Assembly (NCBI RefSeq): GCF_012524115.1
Contig: NZ_JAAZWB010000073.1
Location: 1 to 45,446 of the forward strand
DNA from: Bacillus sp. RO1
GTDB lineage: Bacteria; Bacillota; Bacilli; Bacillales; Bacillaceae_I
Length of the DNA stretch: 45,446 bases
Direction: 5' to 3'
Shown here: in pieces, positions 7,358-17,782 of the stretch
How the letters are laid out: each line of letters starts with the position of its first letter
Position numbering within the stretch: the stretch's first letter is position 1
The notes under the pieces: model-generated
Database searches by the model: none
Told to the model about the DNA's origin: nothing
What the model saw: the letters and a program-made list of their open reading frames with translations, nothing else
Position numbers and translations under genes: made by a program

Positions 7358-10234
7358 TCACCCTTTACTAACCGCTTCGACTTTCTTTACTTTTTGATCC
7401 ATTCGATCGCGGTCACGCAGTAAAACAGGTCGGAGATATTGCCCCGTATAAGAAGCTTCTACTTCAATAACCTCTTCTGGTGTACCAGTTGCAATGATAC
7501 TGCCCCCTTTGTCCCCACCCTCAGGACCAAGGTCGACCATGTAATCCACCGCTTTAATAACATCTAAGTTATGCTCAATGACCAGCACAGTATCCCCATT
7601 CTCCACTAATCGTTGTAACACCTTCAACAGCCTCGAAATGTCATCCACATGCAACCCTGTTGTCGGCTCATCCAAGATATAGAGAGATCGACCTGTCGAT
7701 CTACGGTGCAGCTCTGATGCAAGTTTGACACGTTGCGCTTCCCCGCCCGAAAGAGTGGTTGCCGGTTGACCGAGTGTAATATAGCCTAAGCCAACATCGT
7801 AAATAGTCTGCAGCTTCCGCTTGATCTTCGGTATGTTTTCAAAGAAACTCACTGCATCCTCAACGGTCATCTTCAAAATATCATCAATATTTTTCCCTTT
7901 ATACTGCACTTCAAGCGTCTCACGATTATAACGTTTCCCGTGACACACTTCACACGGCACATACACATCAGGAAGGAAATGCATTTCAATTTTTATAATT
8001 CCATCCCCGCGACATGCCTCACAGCGGCCACCTTTCACATTGAACGAAAAACGACCTTTTTTATATCCGCGAACTTTCGCTTCATTAGTAGATGCAAATA
8101 CGTCACGAATGTCATCGAATACCCCTGTGTAGGTGGCAGGGTTAGAACGTGGGGTTCTTCCAATCGGAGACTGATCGATATCAATTACCTTATCAAGATG
8201 GTCAATTCCTCGAATCTCTTTATGTTGGCCAGGTTTTGTCTTTGCATTATGCAGACGCTGCGCAAGGGCCTTGTGCAAAATTTCATTAATTAATGTACTT
8301 TTTCCTGAACCTGACACCCCTGTCACTGCCACAAAACAGCCAAGCGGTATTTTCACATCCACATTGCTTAAGTTGTTTTCATTCGCACCAATTACTTCAA
8401 TGAAACGGTCCTTAACCACTTTTCTTTCTGTCGGAAGTGGAATGAACTTCTTTCCAGACAAATATTGACCAGTCAAAGAGCTCTCGTCATTCATTACTTC
8501 CTCAGGTGTACCAGCTGAAATTACCTGACCACCATGTACACCTGCTCCAGGTCCGATATCAAGCAAGTAGTCGGCTGCCATCATGGTGTCTTCATCATGC
8601 TCGACTACAATTAACGTATTACCAATATCACGCATGTTCTTGAGAGTTTGGATTAATCGGTCATTGTCTCGCTGATGAAGTCCGATAGACGGCTCATCGA
8701 GGATATAAAGAACTCCGGTAAGTCTTGAACCAATTTGGGTTGCCAGACGAATACGTTGTGCTTCTCCACCAGAAAGCGTTCCGGCAGAACGGCTCATCGT
8801 CAAATAATCCAATCCGACATTGTTCAAGAACCCCAGACGTTCCTCAATTTCTCGCAAAATCATATGGGCAATCTTTCTTTCTTTTTCCGTCAGCTCCAGG
8901 CTCTCAAAGAAATCCAAAGCTTCTACGATAGAAAAGTTAGTCACATTCCCGATATGATTATTGTTGATAAGCACCGATAAGCTTTCTAGCTTCAAGCGGT
9001 TCCCTTTACAAGTAGGACATGGTTGCTGAGCCATATACTTTTCCATCTGTTCACGGATGTAGTCGGAACTAGTCTCCTTGTAGCGTCTTTCCACATTGGG
9101 GATAACTCCCTCGAAGATGATATAGCTTTCACGCACTTGACCAAAGTCATTTTCGTAGCGGAAGTAAATTTCCTCCTTCCCACTACCATAAAGCACCTTA
9201 TCTAAAAGATTTTTGGGGATATCTTTTACCGGTACCTCCATGTCAATGCCGTAGTGATTACAGACAGCTTGCAGCATTTGTGGATAATATTGTGAACTTG
9301 TTGGTTCCCAAGGAGCAAGTGCATGCTCTTTGAGGCTTAGGTTTTTATTAGGCAGCACCAAATCAATGTCCACTTCCAGCTTTGTCCCTAAACCATCACA
9401 TTTTTGGCATGCTCCGTAAGGACTGTTAAAGGAAAACATTCTTGGTTCTAATTCACCAATGGAGAATCCACATTGTGGACAAGCATGATGCTCGCTGAAG
9501 AGAAGTTCCTCTTCTCCGATTACATCCACAATCACTTTTCCTTCCCCAAGCCTGATAGCCGATTCCAATGAATCTGACAGACGGGTTTCCACGCCTTCTT
9601 TTACGACGATACGGTCTATCACTACTTCAATGGAATGCTTTTTGTTTTTTTCCAACTCGATATCATCGGATACTTCCATCATTTCACCGTTCACACGTAC
9701 GCGGACATACCCTTGTTTCTTAATGTCCTCAAGTGTTTTCACATGGGTTCCTTTACGACCTTGGATGACAGGAGCAAGAATTTGAAGTTTTGTCCGTTCT
9801 GGATATTCCATAATCCTGTCTACCATTTGTTCGATTGTTTGAGAAGATATCTCGATACCGTGTTTCGGACATGTCGGCCTACCCACCCTTGCAAAAAGAA
9901 GACGAAGATAATCATAGATTTCCGTTACCGTTCCCACGGTAGAACGCGGGTTACGGCTTGTAGTCTTCTGGTCGATGGAGATGGCAGGGGATAACCCTTC
10001 AATGGCATCCACATCCGGTTTGTCCATCTGTCCAAGGAATTGGCGCGCATAGGCAGAAAGGGACTCTACATAACGGCGTTGTCCTTCTGCATAGATGGTG
10101 TCAAAGGCTAGAGAGGATTTCCCCGATCCTGATAGCCCCGTCAACACCACTAATTTATCGCGGGGAATCGTTACATCAATGTTTTTTAGGTTATGGGCTC
10201 TGGCCCCTTTTACTACTATTTTATCCATTGCCAT
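7358..10234 (-). CDS. uvrA: Excinuclease ABC subunit A
   Basis: A 958-residue DNA damage-recognition ATPase of nucleotide excision repair; as a dimer it loads UvrB. It has two ABC ATPase modules, with Walker A motifs [14 protein letters not shown] near residue 30 and [13 protein letters not shown] near 640. ABC signatures are [12 protein letters not shown] and [12 protein letters not shown]. Two CxxC zinc modules are seen (CPQCGFSIG...ACQKCDG and RCEACRGDG...PCEVCHG). The start is the ATG at 10234 (MAMDKI, as in Bacillus UvrA), or the second ATG at 10228 with AAGGATGG upstream. It begins 7 bp after uvrB, as one operon. Confidence 0.97.
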   Translation of the reverse strand: MAMDKIVVKGARAHNLKNIDVTIPRDKLVVLTGLSGSGKSSLAFDTIYAEGQRRYVESLSAYARQFLGQMDKPDVDAIEGLSPAISIDQKTTSRNPRSTVGTVTEIYDYLRLLFARVGRPTCPKHGIEISSQTIEQMVDRIMEYPERTKLQILAPVIQGRKGTHVKTLEDIKKQGYVRVRVNGEMMEVSDDIELEKNKKHSIEVVIDRIVVKEGVETRLSDSLESAIRLGEGKVIVDVIGEEELLFSEHHACPQCGFSIGELEPRMFSFNSPYGACQKCDGLGTKLEVDIDLVLPNKNLSLKEHALAPWEPTSSQYYPQMLQAVCNHYGIDMEVPVKDIPKNLLDKVLYGSGKEEIYFRYENDFGQVRESYIIFEGVIPNVERRYKETSSDYIREQMEKYMAQQPCPTCKGNRLKLESLSVLINNNHIGNVTNFSIVEALDFFESLELTEKERKIAHMILREIEERLGFLNNVGLDYLTMSRSAGTLSGGEAQRIRLATQIGSRLTGVLYILDEPSIGLHQRDNDRLIQTLKNMRDIGNTLIVVEHDEDTMMAADYLLDIGPGAGVHGGQVISAGTPEEVMNDESSLTGQYLSGKKFIPLPTERKVVKDRFIEVIGANENNLSNVDVKIPLGCFVAVTGVSGSGKSTLINEILHKALAQRLHNAKTKPGQHKEIRGIDHLDKVIDIDQSPIGRTPRSNPATYTGVFDDIRDVFASTNEAKVRGYKKGRFSFNVKGGRCEACRGDGIIKIEMHFLPDVYVPCEVCHGKRYNRETLEVQYKGKNIDDILKMTVEDAVSFFENIPKIKRKLQTIYDVGLGYITLGQPATTLSGGEAQRVKLASELHRRSTGRSLYILDEPTTGLHVDDISRLLKVLQRLVENGDTVLVIEHNLDVIKAVDYMVDLGPEGGDKGGSIIATGTPEEVIEVEASYTGQYLRPVLLRDRDRMDQKVKKVEAVSKG

Positions 10235-10241
10235 CCTTATG

Positions 10242-12221
10242 TCATCCTTCCGCTTTGAGCTCCAAGATGAGGTCACGAAGCTCGGCTGCACGTTCGAAAT
10301 CGAGCGCTTTTGCCGCATCTTTCATTTCCTGCTCCATGCTTTCTATGAGCTTTTCTCTTTCTTTCTTGTTCTTCGGTCTGAGTGTCGGTACCTTACCTTC
10401 GTAATTGCCATCTTCCTCGGCTACGAAAGTCGCACGGATAAGTTCCGGAACCTTTTTCTTGATGGTTGTCGGTGTGATTCCATGCTCTAGATTATAAGCC
10501 TCCTGGATTTCCCGGCGACGCTTGGTTTCATTTATTGCAATATCCATGGAGTTTGTTATTTTATCTGCATACATGATGACTTTACCGTTCGAGTTACGGG
10601 CCGCACGTCCGATGGTCTGAATCAAGGAACGTTCAGAACGAAGGAAACCTTCTTTATCTGCATCAAGAATGGTGACAAGGGAAACTTCTGGGATGTCGAG
10701 ACCTTCCCTCAATAAGTTAATCCCTACGAGAACATCATGTTTACCCATTCTCAATTCTCGGATAATCTCAATTCGTTCAAGGGTCTTGATTTCAGAATGC
10801 AGGTACGCTACTTTAATTCCCAGCTCCTTCAGGTAAGCAGTAAGATCCTCGGACATCTTCTTCGTCAAGGTAGTGACAAGGACTCTTTCATCCTTTTCCA
10901 CTCTTTGATGTATCTCGCCGATCAGGTCATCAATCTGACCTTTTATCGGACGAACTTCAATGATTGGATCAAGCAGCCCCGTCGGACGGATGATCTGCTC
11001 TACCATTTTTGGTGTGTGCTCCAGCTCGTATGGTCCTGGTGTTGCAGAAACATAGACAAGTTGGGCGGTTTTCTTTTCAAATTCCTCAAACCTCAAAGGA
11101 CGGTTATCCTTAGCAGACGGCAGACGGAACCCATGGTCTACCAAGACTTGCTTTCTTGCCTGATCCCCATTGAACATCCCTCTGATTTGAGGAAGCGTAA
11201 CGTGGGACTCGTCAATTACCAGCAGAAAATCTTCCGGGAAGAAATCCATTAGGGTGTATGGTGTCGAGCCAGCCGGACGCAGTGTCAAATGCCGGGAGTA
11301 GTTTTCGATTCCAGAACAAAAACCCATCTCCGCCATCATTTCCAGGTCATATCGGGTCCGCTGCTCCAGTCGCTGAGCTTCTAGCAGTTTACCTGCCTCG
11401 CGAAGCTCTTCCAGTCGCTCTTCCAGTTCTGCCTGAATATTGACGATGGCTTTTTTCATCTTCTCTTCTCGGGTTACGAAGTGGGAAGCCGGGAAAATGG
11501 AAACATGGTTACGATCGCCAAGAATTTCCCCTGTTAGTGCATCCACTTCTCTTATCCGGTCTATTTCGTCGCCGAAAAATTCCACTCGAATACAGTGTTC
11601 GTCGCGGGATGCCGGGAAAATCTCCACCACATCACCGCGAACCCGGAAGGTCCCGCGCTTGAAGTCAATATCATTCCTGCTGTACTGGATGTCTACTAAG
11701 TCGCGCAGTAAGACATTTCGTTCTTTTTCCATGCCTGTTCTTAAGCTGACAACCAGGTCACGATATTCTTCCGGTGACCCCAAGCCATAGATACAAGACA
11801 CACTGGCTATAATGATAACGTCGTTCCGCTCAAAAAGGGAAGCCGTTGCTGAGTGGCGGAGCTTATCGATTTCATCATTGATGCTTGCGTCTTTTTCTAT
11901 GAATGTATCAGTGGAAGGTACATACGCTTCTGGTTGATAGTAATCATAATAACTAACAAAATATTCGACTGCGTTGTTAGGGAAAAATTCCTTGAACTCA
12001 CTATATAATTGCCCTGCCAACGTCTTGTTGTGGGCGATAATTAACGTCGGTTTGTTTACTGCCTGTATCACATTGGAGACAGTAAATGTTTTACCTGTAC
12101 CTGTTGCGCCAAGAAGTGTCTGATGCTTTTTTCCGTTTTTGATGCCTTCTACAATCTCCGCAATCGCGGTTGGCTGATCTCCATCCGGCTTATATCCAGA
12201 AACTAACTCAAACTGTTCCAT
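10242..12221 (-). CDS. uvrB: Excinuclease ABC subunit B
   Basis: A 659-residue DNA helicase-like protein that verifies damage and recruits UvrC. Visible motifs are Walker A GATGTGKT (about residue 40), the beta-hairpin region around [12 protein letters not shown], the DExH-like VIDESHV, helicase motif [11 protein letters not shown], and a C-terminal UVR domain ([15 protein letters not shown]) that contacts UvrC. The start is the ATG at 12221, with GGAGGC upstream. An SOS-type LexA box lies about 80 bp upstream of the start. It heads the uvrBA operon. Confidence 0.97.
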   Translation of the reverse strand: MEQFELVSGYKPDGDQPTAIAEIVEGIKNGKKHQTLLGATGTGKTFTVSNVIQAVNKPTLIIAHNKTLAGQLYSEFKEFFPNNAVEYFVSYYDYYQPEAYVPSTDTFIEKDASINDEIDKLRHSATASLFERNDVIIIASVSCIYGLGSPEEYRDLVVSLRTGMEKERNVLLRDLVDIQYSRNDIDFKRGTFRVRGDVVEIFPASRDEHCIRVEFFGDEIDRIREVDALTGEILGDRNHVSIFPASHFVTREEKMKKAIVNIQAELEERLEELREAGKLLEAQRLEQRTRYDLEMMAEMGFCSGIENYSRHLTLRPAGSTPYTLMDFFPEDFLLVIDESHVTLPQIRGMFNGDQARKQVLVDHGFRLPSAKDNRPLRFEEFEKKTAQLVYVSATPGPYELEHTPKMVEQIIRPTGLLDPIIEVRPIKGQIDDLIGEIHQRVEKDERVLVTTLTKKMSEDLTAYLKELGIKVAYLHSEIKTLERIEIIRELRMGKHDVLVGINLLREGLDIPEVSLVTILDADKEGFLRSERSLIQTIGRAARNSNGKVIMYADKITNSMDIAINETKRRREIQEAYNLEHGITPTTIKKKVPELIRATFVAEEDGNYEGKVPTLRPKNKKEREKLIESMEQEMKDAAKALDFERAAELRDLILELKAEG

Positions 12222-12263
12222 CCACAAAAAGCCTCCATTTCCGTTCATCTAACTTCTACCAAT

Positions 12264-12291
12264 ATTCTATCACAACATTGACCTAAAACAA
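12264..12291 (-). promoter_or_regulatory. Putative sigma-A promoter of uvrBA
   Basis: On the minus strand TTGTTT (12286-12291) is followed, after 16 bp, by TAGAAT (12264-12269), about 40 bp before uvrB. The -35 is weak, but the position beside the LexA box fits an SOS promoter. Confidence 0.55.
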
Positions 12292-12299
12292 CAAAAATA

Positions 12300-12313
12300 C
12301 GAACTGATATTCG
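12300..12313. promoter_or_regulatory. LexA (SOS) box upstream of uvrBA
   Basis: CGAACTGATATTCG matches the Bacillus LexA/DinR pattern CGAAC-N4-GTTCG with one mismatch. It lies immediately upstream of the putative -35 of uvrB, a gene known to be SOS-induced in Bacillus. Confidence 0.75.
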
Positions 12314-12426
12314 TGTTTTTTGTAAAAATCATCTTTTTTCTCTATACCCGTCTATGTTGCGTTTAAAGAGTGTTTTCTATATTCTTATCATGTATTGGGA
12401 ATCGGAAACTTCATTTGGAGAGATTT

Positions 12427-12948
12427 ATGATGAAAAAGTTTATTGGCAGTACTATCAGTAGAAAAATGTTTTGCGTAGCTTGGCTGATTATATTAATGGC
12501 GGGCTGTTTTTCCCAAGATATTCCCGAAGAAACGCTAGATTTACCTTATCTAGATGAACGTGCATTGGAAAATCCAGAAGAAGAACTGACCTACAGTGAA
12601 GTGGATGGAGCGTATGTCCATGATTTCATCAAAGCTAATAAAGATAAGTCCGTAAGGTGGACTGCAACGGTGACGCGTGTAGAAAACAATTCTACCTATG
12701 AGCTGCAGGAACCGCTACTCCCGGCCATTCTTGTTACTTTTGCAGATGATTTAAATCCCCCACCAATAGTTGGGGACGTTCTGACATTCAAAGGCGTACT
12801 AACTGGCTATGGAGAAACATTTGGCAAAGACCCGCTTTGGGTAGTGAGACCAGCCAGACTCGAGTCGACCACTGCTGAAGAACAAGAAGCATTATTTACC
12901 TTTCAACGAGCAGCCCAACAAGCAAAAGAGGGAGCAGACCATCCGTAA
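12427..12948 (+). CDS. Putative lipoprotein with OB-like domain
   Basis: A 173-residue protein. A basic N-terminus and a hydrophobic segment end in the lipobox-like LMAGC (cysteine near residue 27), so it is probably diacylated by Lgt and anchored outside the membrane. An acidic linker follows, then a beta-rich domain (about 70-150) with alternating hydrophobic strands (VRWTATVTRVEN, AILVTFADDL, DVLTFKGVLTGYG). This looks like a small OB fold of the tRNA_anti-like type. Function unknown. The ATG at 12427 has GGAGAG upstream. It is monocistronic and convergent with csbA. Confidence 0.75.
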   Translation: MMKKFIGSTISRKMFCVAWLIILMAGCFSQDIPEETLDLPYLDERALENPEEELTYSEVDGAYVHDFIKANKDKSVRWTATVTRVENNSTYELQEPLLPAILVTFADDLNPPPIVGDVLTFKGVLTGYGETFGKDPLWVVRPARLESTTAEEQEALFTFQRAAQQAKEGADHP

Positions 12949-12968
12949 TCCGGAAAAGCCGCTCCCTC
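12928..12968 (-). terminator. Terminator of csbA, overlapping the lipoprotein 3' end
   Basis: GAGGGAGC (12928-12935) pairs with GCTCCCTC (12961-12968). On the minus strand TTTTG follows the stem. The left arm lies inside the last codons of the convergent lipoprotein gene. Confidence 0.65.
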
Positions 12969-12973
12969 TGTTT

Positions 12974-13198
12974 CTATTTGAATTTCCCTACCATTTTCCT
13001 CGCATACAAAAATCCGATTACTAAAGAAAGGACGTCCACTACAATAACAAACCATTCGTTCCCATGTCCTTTAAAGATCGAAACTAAAATGAGCGCTATC
13101 GCCAAACCTGTACCAACATACAGATTATAGGTTACTCTTGTAAATAGGACCACGAGCAGCGCAGGGATAATCAATGCTAAAACCAGCTTTACCAACAA
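12974..13198 (-). CDS. csbA: CsbA small membrane protein
   Basis: A 74-residue protein with three hydrophobic segments and a short basic tail (ARKMVGKFK). Sequence and position just upstream of uvrBA match CsbA, a general-stress membrane protein of unknown function in B. subtilis. The start is a TTG at 13198, with AAGAGG about 8 nt upstream. No convincing sigma-B promoter (GTTT...GGGTAT) was visible directly upstream, although csbA is a sigma-B target in B. subtilis. Confidence 0.88.
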   Translation of the reverse strand: MLVKLVLALIIPALLVVLFTRVTYNLYVGTGLAIALILVSIFKGHGNEWFVIVVDVLSLVIGFLYARKMVGKFK

Positions 13199-13289
13199 TC
13201 TGAAAACCTCTTTTCTATCACTTCCGAAAATCTTCTAGTGTTAGTATAGCAGTTTTTTTGGTTCTGTATAAGGAGATTTCATTCACTCA

Positions 13290-13784
13290 TTATTCCACTT
13301 CCACAGCAATCTCTGTCACACTTCTCAATTTCTTCTGTTTATTCGCCAACTGAATTTTATTTACAAATGTAAGGAGGGACTGTCTGTCGCTATCATTTTC
13401 AATTAAAAATTCTACCAGGTATGTATACCTTCTTTTTTTTACATTTGCCTGAACGCCAAGGATATTGACCTTAAATTCAAGCAATTGATTGGCAACCATG
13501 AATTTTAATCCTAATAGAACTTTACTGTCTTCAGGAATCTGCACCCTACTGATAAAGCGCAATTTTTCCATATTTAGCTCTTCCATGTACACTTTGGTAC
13601 TGCCTGTCGTCACTTCACGGCCGTTCACTTGTAAAATGGTCATCCCACCTACTACAAAATGTCTTGTTCTGTATAGGCCTAGCCACATTAACTTATCCTT
13701 TTGATCACCCACCAAACTGCCCCCTAATCCCGTGCTTTTGGTTATTATATCGTCAGGGGAACCAAGTTTTTTAGGGTTTCTCAT
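13290..13784 (-). CDS. PilZ-like domain protein, degenerate
   Basis: A protein of up to 164 residues. Residues about 55-150 have the beta-barrel strand pattern of PilZ domains (LRFISRVQIPEDSKVLLGLK, then FKVNILGVQANVKK, then TYLVEFL). The canonical c-di-GMP motif RxxxR is not clear (only YRTRHF), and D/NxSxxG is replaced by ELNMEKL, so ligand binding is doubtful. The start is uncertain. The ATG at 13784 has no ribosome binding site, whereas an internal ATG at 13688 (MWLGLYRT) has AAAGGATAAG upstream and gives 132 residues. Function unknown. Confidence 0.7.
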   Translation of the reverse strand: MRNPKKLGSPDDIITKSTGLGGSLVGDQKDKLMWLGLYRTRHFVVGGMTILQVNGREVTTGSTKVYMEELNMEKLRFISRVQIPEDSKVLLGLKFMVANQLLEFKVNILGVQANVKKRRYTYLVEFLIENDSDRQSLLTFVNKIQLANKQKKLRSVTEIAVEVE

Positions 13785-13865
13785 AATTTGTAGCCATTAA
13801 TTTAAACTAGTCAAGTGATGAAAACATTTTAAACAAAAAACCCCTTCTAAAGTATCTTCAAACGA

Positions 13866-13910
13866 CAAAAAAGCCCAAAACACCCTGTCTGAAAGGGTAT
13901 TCTGAGCTTT
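13866..13910 (-). terminator. Terminator of prfC
   Basis: On the minus strand AAGCTCAGAATACCC pairs, with several G-U pairs, with GGGTGTTTTGGGCTT around a 9-nt loop, followed by TTTTTT. Confidence 0.8.
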
Positions 13911-13924
13911 CAATTAAATTAAAC

Positions 13925-15502
13925 TTAGTCCTCATCCGCCATAATATCAATCAAGCCGACTTTCGGGTTCTTATCTTGGAACCAACGTAATGAGAAGTCG
14001 TTATCAAACAAGGCAACATACTGATCGTTGCGGTCTTTCACCAAGATATTACGGGAATCAAACAACGAAGTATCCACGTCTTGGCTTTCCAACCAACGAG
14101 GAATTTTTGAGCCAATCATATTGTAGACGACTTCCACATTGTACTCGCCCTTCATGCGGTATTCGAATACATCCAATTGAAGCTGACCAACTGCTCCAAG
14201 GATGTAAGCTTCCGTACCGTATTGACGGAACAACTGGATAGCACCTTCCTGCACAAGCTGAGTGATACCTTTTCCGAATTGCTTCCCTTTCATGACATTT
14301 TTCGCTTCTACTTTTACGAAAAGCTCAGGAGCAAATGTCGGAATTTCATCAAATTCAACTTTTTGATTGCCGCCGCTGAACAGAGAATCACCAATCTGAT
14401 AAACACCCGGATCATAGATACCGATGATATCCCCAGGGTATGCGTGATCTACCGTCTCACGATCAGACGCCAAGAATTGTTGGGACTGCGTTAACTTAAT
14501 GGATTTTCCTGTTCTGCTAACCTGTACCGTCATTCCACGCTCAAACACACCTGAACAGATTCTCAAGAATGCAAGACGGTCGCGGTGAGCCGGGTTCATG
14601 TTCGCCTGGATTTTAAAAATGAAGCCAGAGAAATCAGTTGATTTTGGCTCTACTTTCCCCTCTTCTGTCTGACGAGGCTGCGGTTCACTAGCAAGATCCA
14701 AGAACGTACGGAAAAACATTTCCACTCCAAAGTTGGAGATCGCACTTCCGAAGAATACCGGCGTCTGCAAGCCATTTTTCACTTTATTGATGTCAAAATC
14801 ATTTCCTGCTTCTTCTAGCAGCTCAAAGTCTTCTTTTGCTTGTATAAAAGTCGGGTGAGTAGAAATCTCCTCCACCGCATCCAATTCCTTGAACGGAATG
14901 CGATCCTCTTCATCTTTACCTTGATAGCGAATGAATACTTCGTTGTAACGGTCGTAAACACCCAAGAAGCGTTTCCCCATTCCAACAGGCCAGTTCATCG
15001 CATAGGACTCGATACCAAGCACTTCTTCAATCTCTTCCAGAAGCGCAAGCGGTTCTTTACCTTCACGGTCCAGCTTATTGATGAACGTGAAGATCGGGAT
15101 ACCGCGCATACGACATACCTTGAAAAGCTTGATAGTTTGCGGCTCTACCCCTTTCGTGCAGTCGATGATCATCACGGCGCTGTCCACGGCAGTCAACGTA
15201 CGATACGTATCTTCACTGAAATCTTCGTGTCCAGGAGTATCAAGAATGTTAATATGCTTATCCATATACTCAAAACTCATAACACTCGATGTTACCGAGA
15301 TTCCACGCTTCTTCTCAATTTCCATCCAGTCAGATGTAGCAAATTTGCCAGACTTCTTCCCTTTTACCGTACCTGCTGAACGAATAACGTTACCAAATAA
15401 AAGAAGTTTCTCCGTCAAGGTCGTTTTCCCGGCATCCGGGTGGGATATGATCGCAAAGGTTCTGCGGCGGTCTATCTCTTTATTTAAAAGTTCATTTTTC
15501 AC
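13925..15502 (-). CDS. prfC: Peptide chain release factor 3
   Basis: A 525-residue translational GTPase that recycles RF1/RF2 from the ribosome. GTPase motifs are G1 [16 protein letters not shown]2 around RGISVTSS, G3 DTPGHEDF and G4 NKLD. The RF3-specific insert [20 protein letters not shown] lies near residue 45. Length and C-terminal domain are normal for RF3. The ATG at 15502 begins [10 protein letters not shown]. From memory B. subtilis 168 lacks RF3 while other Bacillaceae and staphylococci have it. It is a single-gene transcript with its own terminator. Confidence 0.95.
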   Translation of the reverse strand: MKNELLNKEIDRRRTFAIISHPDAGKTTLTEKLLLFGNVIRSAGTVKGKKSGKFATSDWMEIEKKRGISVTSSVMSFEYMDKHINILDTPGHEDFSEDTYRTLTAVDSAVMIIDCTKGVEPQTIKLFKVCRMRGIPIFTFINKLDREGKEPLALLEEIEEVLGIESYAMNWPVGMGKRFLGVYDRYNEVFIRYQGKDEEDRIPFKELDAVEEISTHPTFIQAKEDFELLEEAGNDFDINKVKNGLQTPVFFGSAISNFGVEMFFRTFLDLASEPQPRQTEEGKVEPKSTDFSGFIFKIQANMNPAHRDRLAFLRICSGVFERGMTVQVSRTGKSIKLTQSQQFLASDRETVDHAYPGDIIGIYDPGVYQIGDSLFSGGNQKVEFDEIPTFAPELFVKVEAKNVMKGKQFGKGITQLVQEGAIQLFRQYGTEAYILGAVGQLQLDVFEYRMKGEYNVEVVYNMIGSKIPRWLESQDVDTSLFDSRNILVKDRNDQYVALFDNDFSLRWFQDKNPKVGLIDIMADED

Positions 15503-15542
15503 TGTTTCCGTACCTACCTCTCAAAAATTACACAATAGTGCT

Positions 15543-15571
15543 ATTATAACAGAAATACGCTTGAGAAAAAT
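15543..15571 (-). promoter_or_regulatory. Extended -10 promoter of prfC
   Basis: The minus strand shows TGTTATAAT, an extended -10 with TATAAT at 15543-15548, about 40 bp upstream of prfC. No good -35 is visible. Confidence 0.5.
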
Positions 15572-15652
15572 ATAGCAATCCAACGAAAACCTATTTCCAA
15601 TATTCCTATTCTCGGTTATACTCTTTGTAAATATATGTTAGGAGTGATCATT

Positions 15653-15916
15653 TTGGCAAAAAGTAAAGCAAAAAAGCTACGTGACAAGCAAGTCCGGGAA
15701 GGCAACCGCAATCCAGAAAACGGCCGCGGCATCTACGCCCTTGCTAACCTTACAACCAAAACAACCAAGACGAAAAAAGAAAAACTGAATCAGCTGTACA
15801 AAAAAGAACGACAATCTCGCTATGGTGGTGACCAGGAGAATGTCGTTCTTTATTTTTGCAATTCATTAGCGCCACTTTTGATTTCCGCGCCAGGCTTCGG
15901 TTACCGCGGTGCGTAG
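15653..15916 (+). CDS. Small basic protein, C-terminus reads through a terminator
   Basis: An 87-residue reading frame that I do not recognise by name. The first 50 residues are lysine/arginine-rich and ordered like a conserved small Bacillus protein (AKSKAKKLRDKQVREGNRNP, then GIYALANLTTKTTKTKKEKL). The start is the TTG at 15653, with AGGAGTG upstream. From about residue 51 the frame runs through a terminator-like hairpin (15803-15851) and then into dispersed repeat copy B before stopping. The last 30 or so residues are therefore probably not ancestral. Either the original stop has been lost or the annotation should end earlier by frameshift. Function unknown. Confidence 0.65.
   Translation: MAKSKAKKLRDKQVREGNRNPENGRGIYALANLTTKTTKTKKEKLNQLYKKERQSRYGGDQENVVLYFCNSLAPLLISAPGFGYRGA
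15803..15857 (+). terminator. Terminator-like hairpin inside the small CDS
   Basis: AAAGAACGACA (15803-15813) pairs perfectly with TGTCGTTCTTT (15841-15851), followed by ATTTTT. The loop has further weak pairing. Its place suggests the original 3' end of the gene at 15653. Confidence 0.65.
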
Positions 15917-16005
15917 CTTGAGCCTCCTCGCTGCGCTGTGGGGGTCTCAAGCTACCGCTACCTCCCGCCGGAGTCTTCGCCTTTCGCTCCAACCAACAGC
16001 TAGGT
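15868..16005 (+). repeat. Dispersed structured repeat, copy B
   Basis: Shares GATTTCCGCG, GCTTGAGCCTCCTCGCTGCG, GGGGTCTCAAGCTACCGCT, CCCGCCGGAGTCTTCGCC and CCAACAGCT with the other copies. Its left end is diverged and overlaps the tail of the small CDS. Confidence 0.8.
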
Positions 16006-16077
16006 TGCTGCAATGATCAACAGAATGCTTTTACAGATCCTATCTTATATAAATTGCATGGAGTTTTTTCATTCAAT

Positions 16078-16200
16078 GTTGATTACAGTGGAAGGCGCGC
16101 AGACGCCCACGGGAGGAAGGGACAGGGGAGACCCCACAACGAAGTGAGGAGACTCCCGGACCGCCCGCAAGCAAGCGAAGCGCCTGGAACGGAAATCAAC
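16078..16200 (-). repeat. Dispersed structured repeat, copy C (related subfamily)
   Basis: Bounded by GTTGATT and AATCAAC, a perfect terminal inverted repeat. The interior has GGAAGGCGCGCAGACGCCC, GGGAGACCCC, GAGGAGACTCCC and GCGAAGCGCCTGGAACGG. It is a recognisable but distinct subfamily of the same element, in the opposite orientation to copy B next to it. Confidence 0.78.
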
Positions 16201-16217
16201 CGTTGAGCCAATTCCCC

Positions 16218-17750
16218 TCAATTCCTTTGCTGAAAGGCCACCACCGCCTCAAACTCTTGTTCATACAAACGGCTCAATCGGATGAACAACGGCGTCAGCT
16301 CTTTATACACTTCCACTTCTGCCTGATTCGGAACATACCCATTCGTCGTCCCCACCATCTCATTCATCACATCAAACGAGTCTATATCACCAAGCGCATA
16401 CAATCCAAGAACTGCAGCACCTAGGCAGGAACTTTCCACACTTTCAGGGATACTTACTTCCTGATTGAAAATATTAGAAAGCATCTGGCACCAAACTTCC
16501 GAACGAGCAAACCCGCCTGTTGCATGAATTTTCTCCGGAATGCCGATAATCTCTTCCAGTGCTAACAACACTGTATAAAGGTTAAGGTTGATTCCTTCTA
16601 ATACCGCTCGCATCATATGCTCTCTTTTATGATGGATACCAAGGCCATAGAAGGATCCACGTGCATTTCCGTTCCACAATGGTGCACGTTCACCTGTCAG
16701 ATAAGGATGGAAAAGGACACCTTCTGCACCAGGTTTCACTTGAGCAATCTTTGCTGTCATCACATCATATGGGTCAACTCCGATTGCTTTTGCTTCTTCC
16801 ACTTCCGCTTGGCAAAACTCATCACGTAACCAACGCATAATCATGCCGCCATTGTTGACCGGGCCACCGATTACCCAATGATTTTCTGTCAACGCATAGC
16901 AAAATGTTCTGCCCTTTGGATCGGTTACTGGCTTGTCCGCAACGGTACGGATGGCCCCGCTTGTTCCGATGGTCAAAGCGACCACGCCTGGCTGTACAGC
17001 GTTTACCCCAAGGTTGGAAAGCACGCCGTCATTTGCACCAATTACAAATTTGACACTAGCAGGAAGTCCCAATTTCACCGACCATTCTGGTTGCAATCCT
17101 GTGATGATCTCTGTTGTAGGGACAAGGCGGGACAGCTTGCCTGGAGTAACACCGGCAACACCCAGTGCACCTGAGTCCCAATCCAACTTTTCCAAGTTCA
17201 GCATTCCTGTTGCTGACGCAATCGAATGGTCCACTACATATTCTCCAAACAACTTGTAAAACACATATTCTTTTATGGAAATGAATTTAGCTGCGTTTTC
17301 AAAAATTGCAGGGTGTTCGTTTCGCAACCAAACTAGCTTTGCTAAAGGGGACATCGGGTGAATCGGTGTTCCTGTTCTCAGGTAAACTTTATGGCCATCC
17401 CATTCCTTCTTAATTTTCTTTGCCCACTTCTCACTTCGCTGGTCGGCCCATGTGATACTTTTCGTCAATGGAATTCCTGCTTCATCCACAGCAATCAGAC
17501 TGTGCATCGCCGCACTGAAGCTGACATGGGAAAGGTCTGTTGTATCGATGCCACTTTTGATTATAGTTTCCCTAATGGAAACCGCCACCGCTTCTAGAAT
17601 TTCATCGGGATCCTGTTCAGCCGCTCCCATTTCTGGCGTATACAAAGGGTATTCCACGGCATGTTGGCTTTCTACTTTTCCGTCCTTCGTAAAAAGCACT
17701 GCCTTTGTGCTTGTTGTTCCTATATCAACGCCTAGCATGTATGTTGTCAT
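16218..17750 (-). CDS. gntK: Gluconokinase (FGGY family)
   Basis: A 510-residue FGGY carbohydrate kinase making 6-phosphogluconate from gluconate with ATP. The N-terminal actin-fold motif is GVDIGTTSTKAVLF. The adenosine-binding stretch is VVALTIGTSGAIR, and the C-terminal FGGY signature is around HATGGFARSEVWCQMLSN, with SSCLGAAVLG. Assignment to gluconate rather than xylulose or glycerol rests on its place downstream of gntP and a 6-phosphogluconate dehydrogenase. The ATG at 17750 has AAGGAGG upstream. Three dispersed repeats flank the gene (copies B and C after it, D before it). Confidence 0.92.
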   Translation of the reverse strand: MTTYMLGVDIGTTSTKAVLFTKDGKVESQHAVEYPLYTPEMGAAEQDPDEILEAVAVSIRETIIKSGIDTTDLSHVSFSAAMHSLIAVDEAGIPLTKSITWADQRSEKWAKKIKKEWDGHKVYLRTGTPIHPMSPLAKLVWLRNEHPAIFENAAKFISIKEYVFYKLFGEYVVDHSIASATGMLNLEKLDWDSGALGVAGVTPGKLSRLVPTTEIITGLQPEWSVKLGLPASVKFVIGANDGVLSNLGVNAVQPGVVALTIGTSGAIRTVADKPVTDPKGRTFCYALTENHWVIGGPVNNGGMIMRWLRDEFCQAEVEEAKAIGVDPYDVMTAKIAQVKPGAEGVLFHPYLTGERAPLWNGNARGSFYGLGIHHKREHMMRAVLEGINLNLYTVLLALEEIIGIPEKIHATGGFARSEVWCQMLSNIFNQEVSIPESVESSCLGAAVLGLYALGDIDSFDVMNEMVGTTNGYVPNQAEVEVYKELTPLFIRLSRLYEQEFEAVVAFQQRN

Positions 17751-17782
17751 GGTGATGTCCTCCTTGATTCAAAATCACAACG

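Noticed and set aside
15863-16205. Insertion sequence remnant in the prfC-gntK spacer
   Set aside because: Only the two palindromic repeats B and C are present; no transposase-like residues can be read in any frame.
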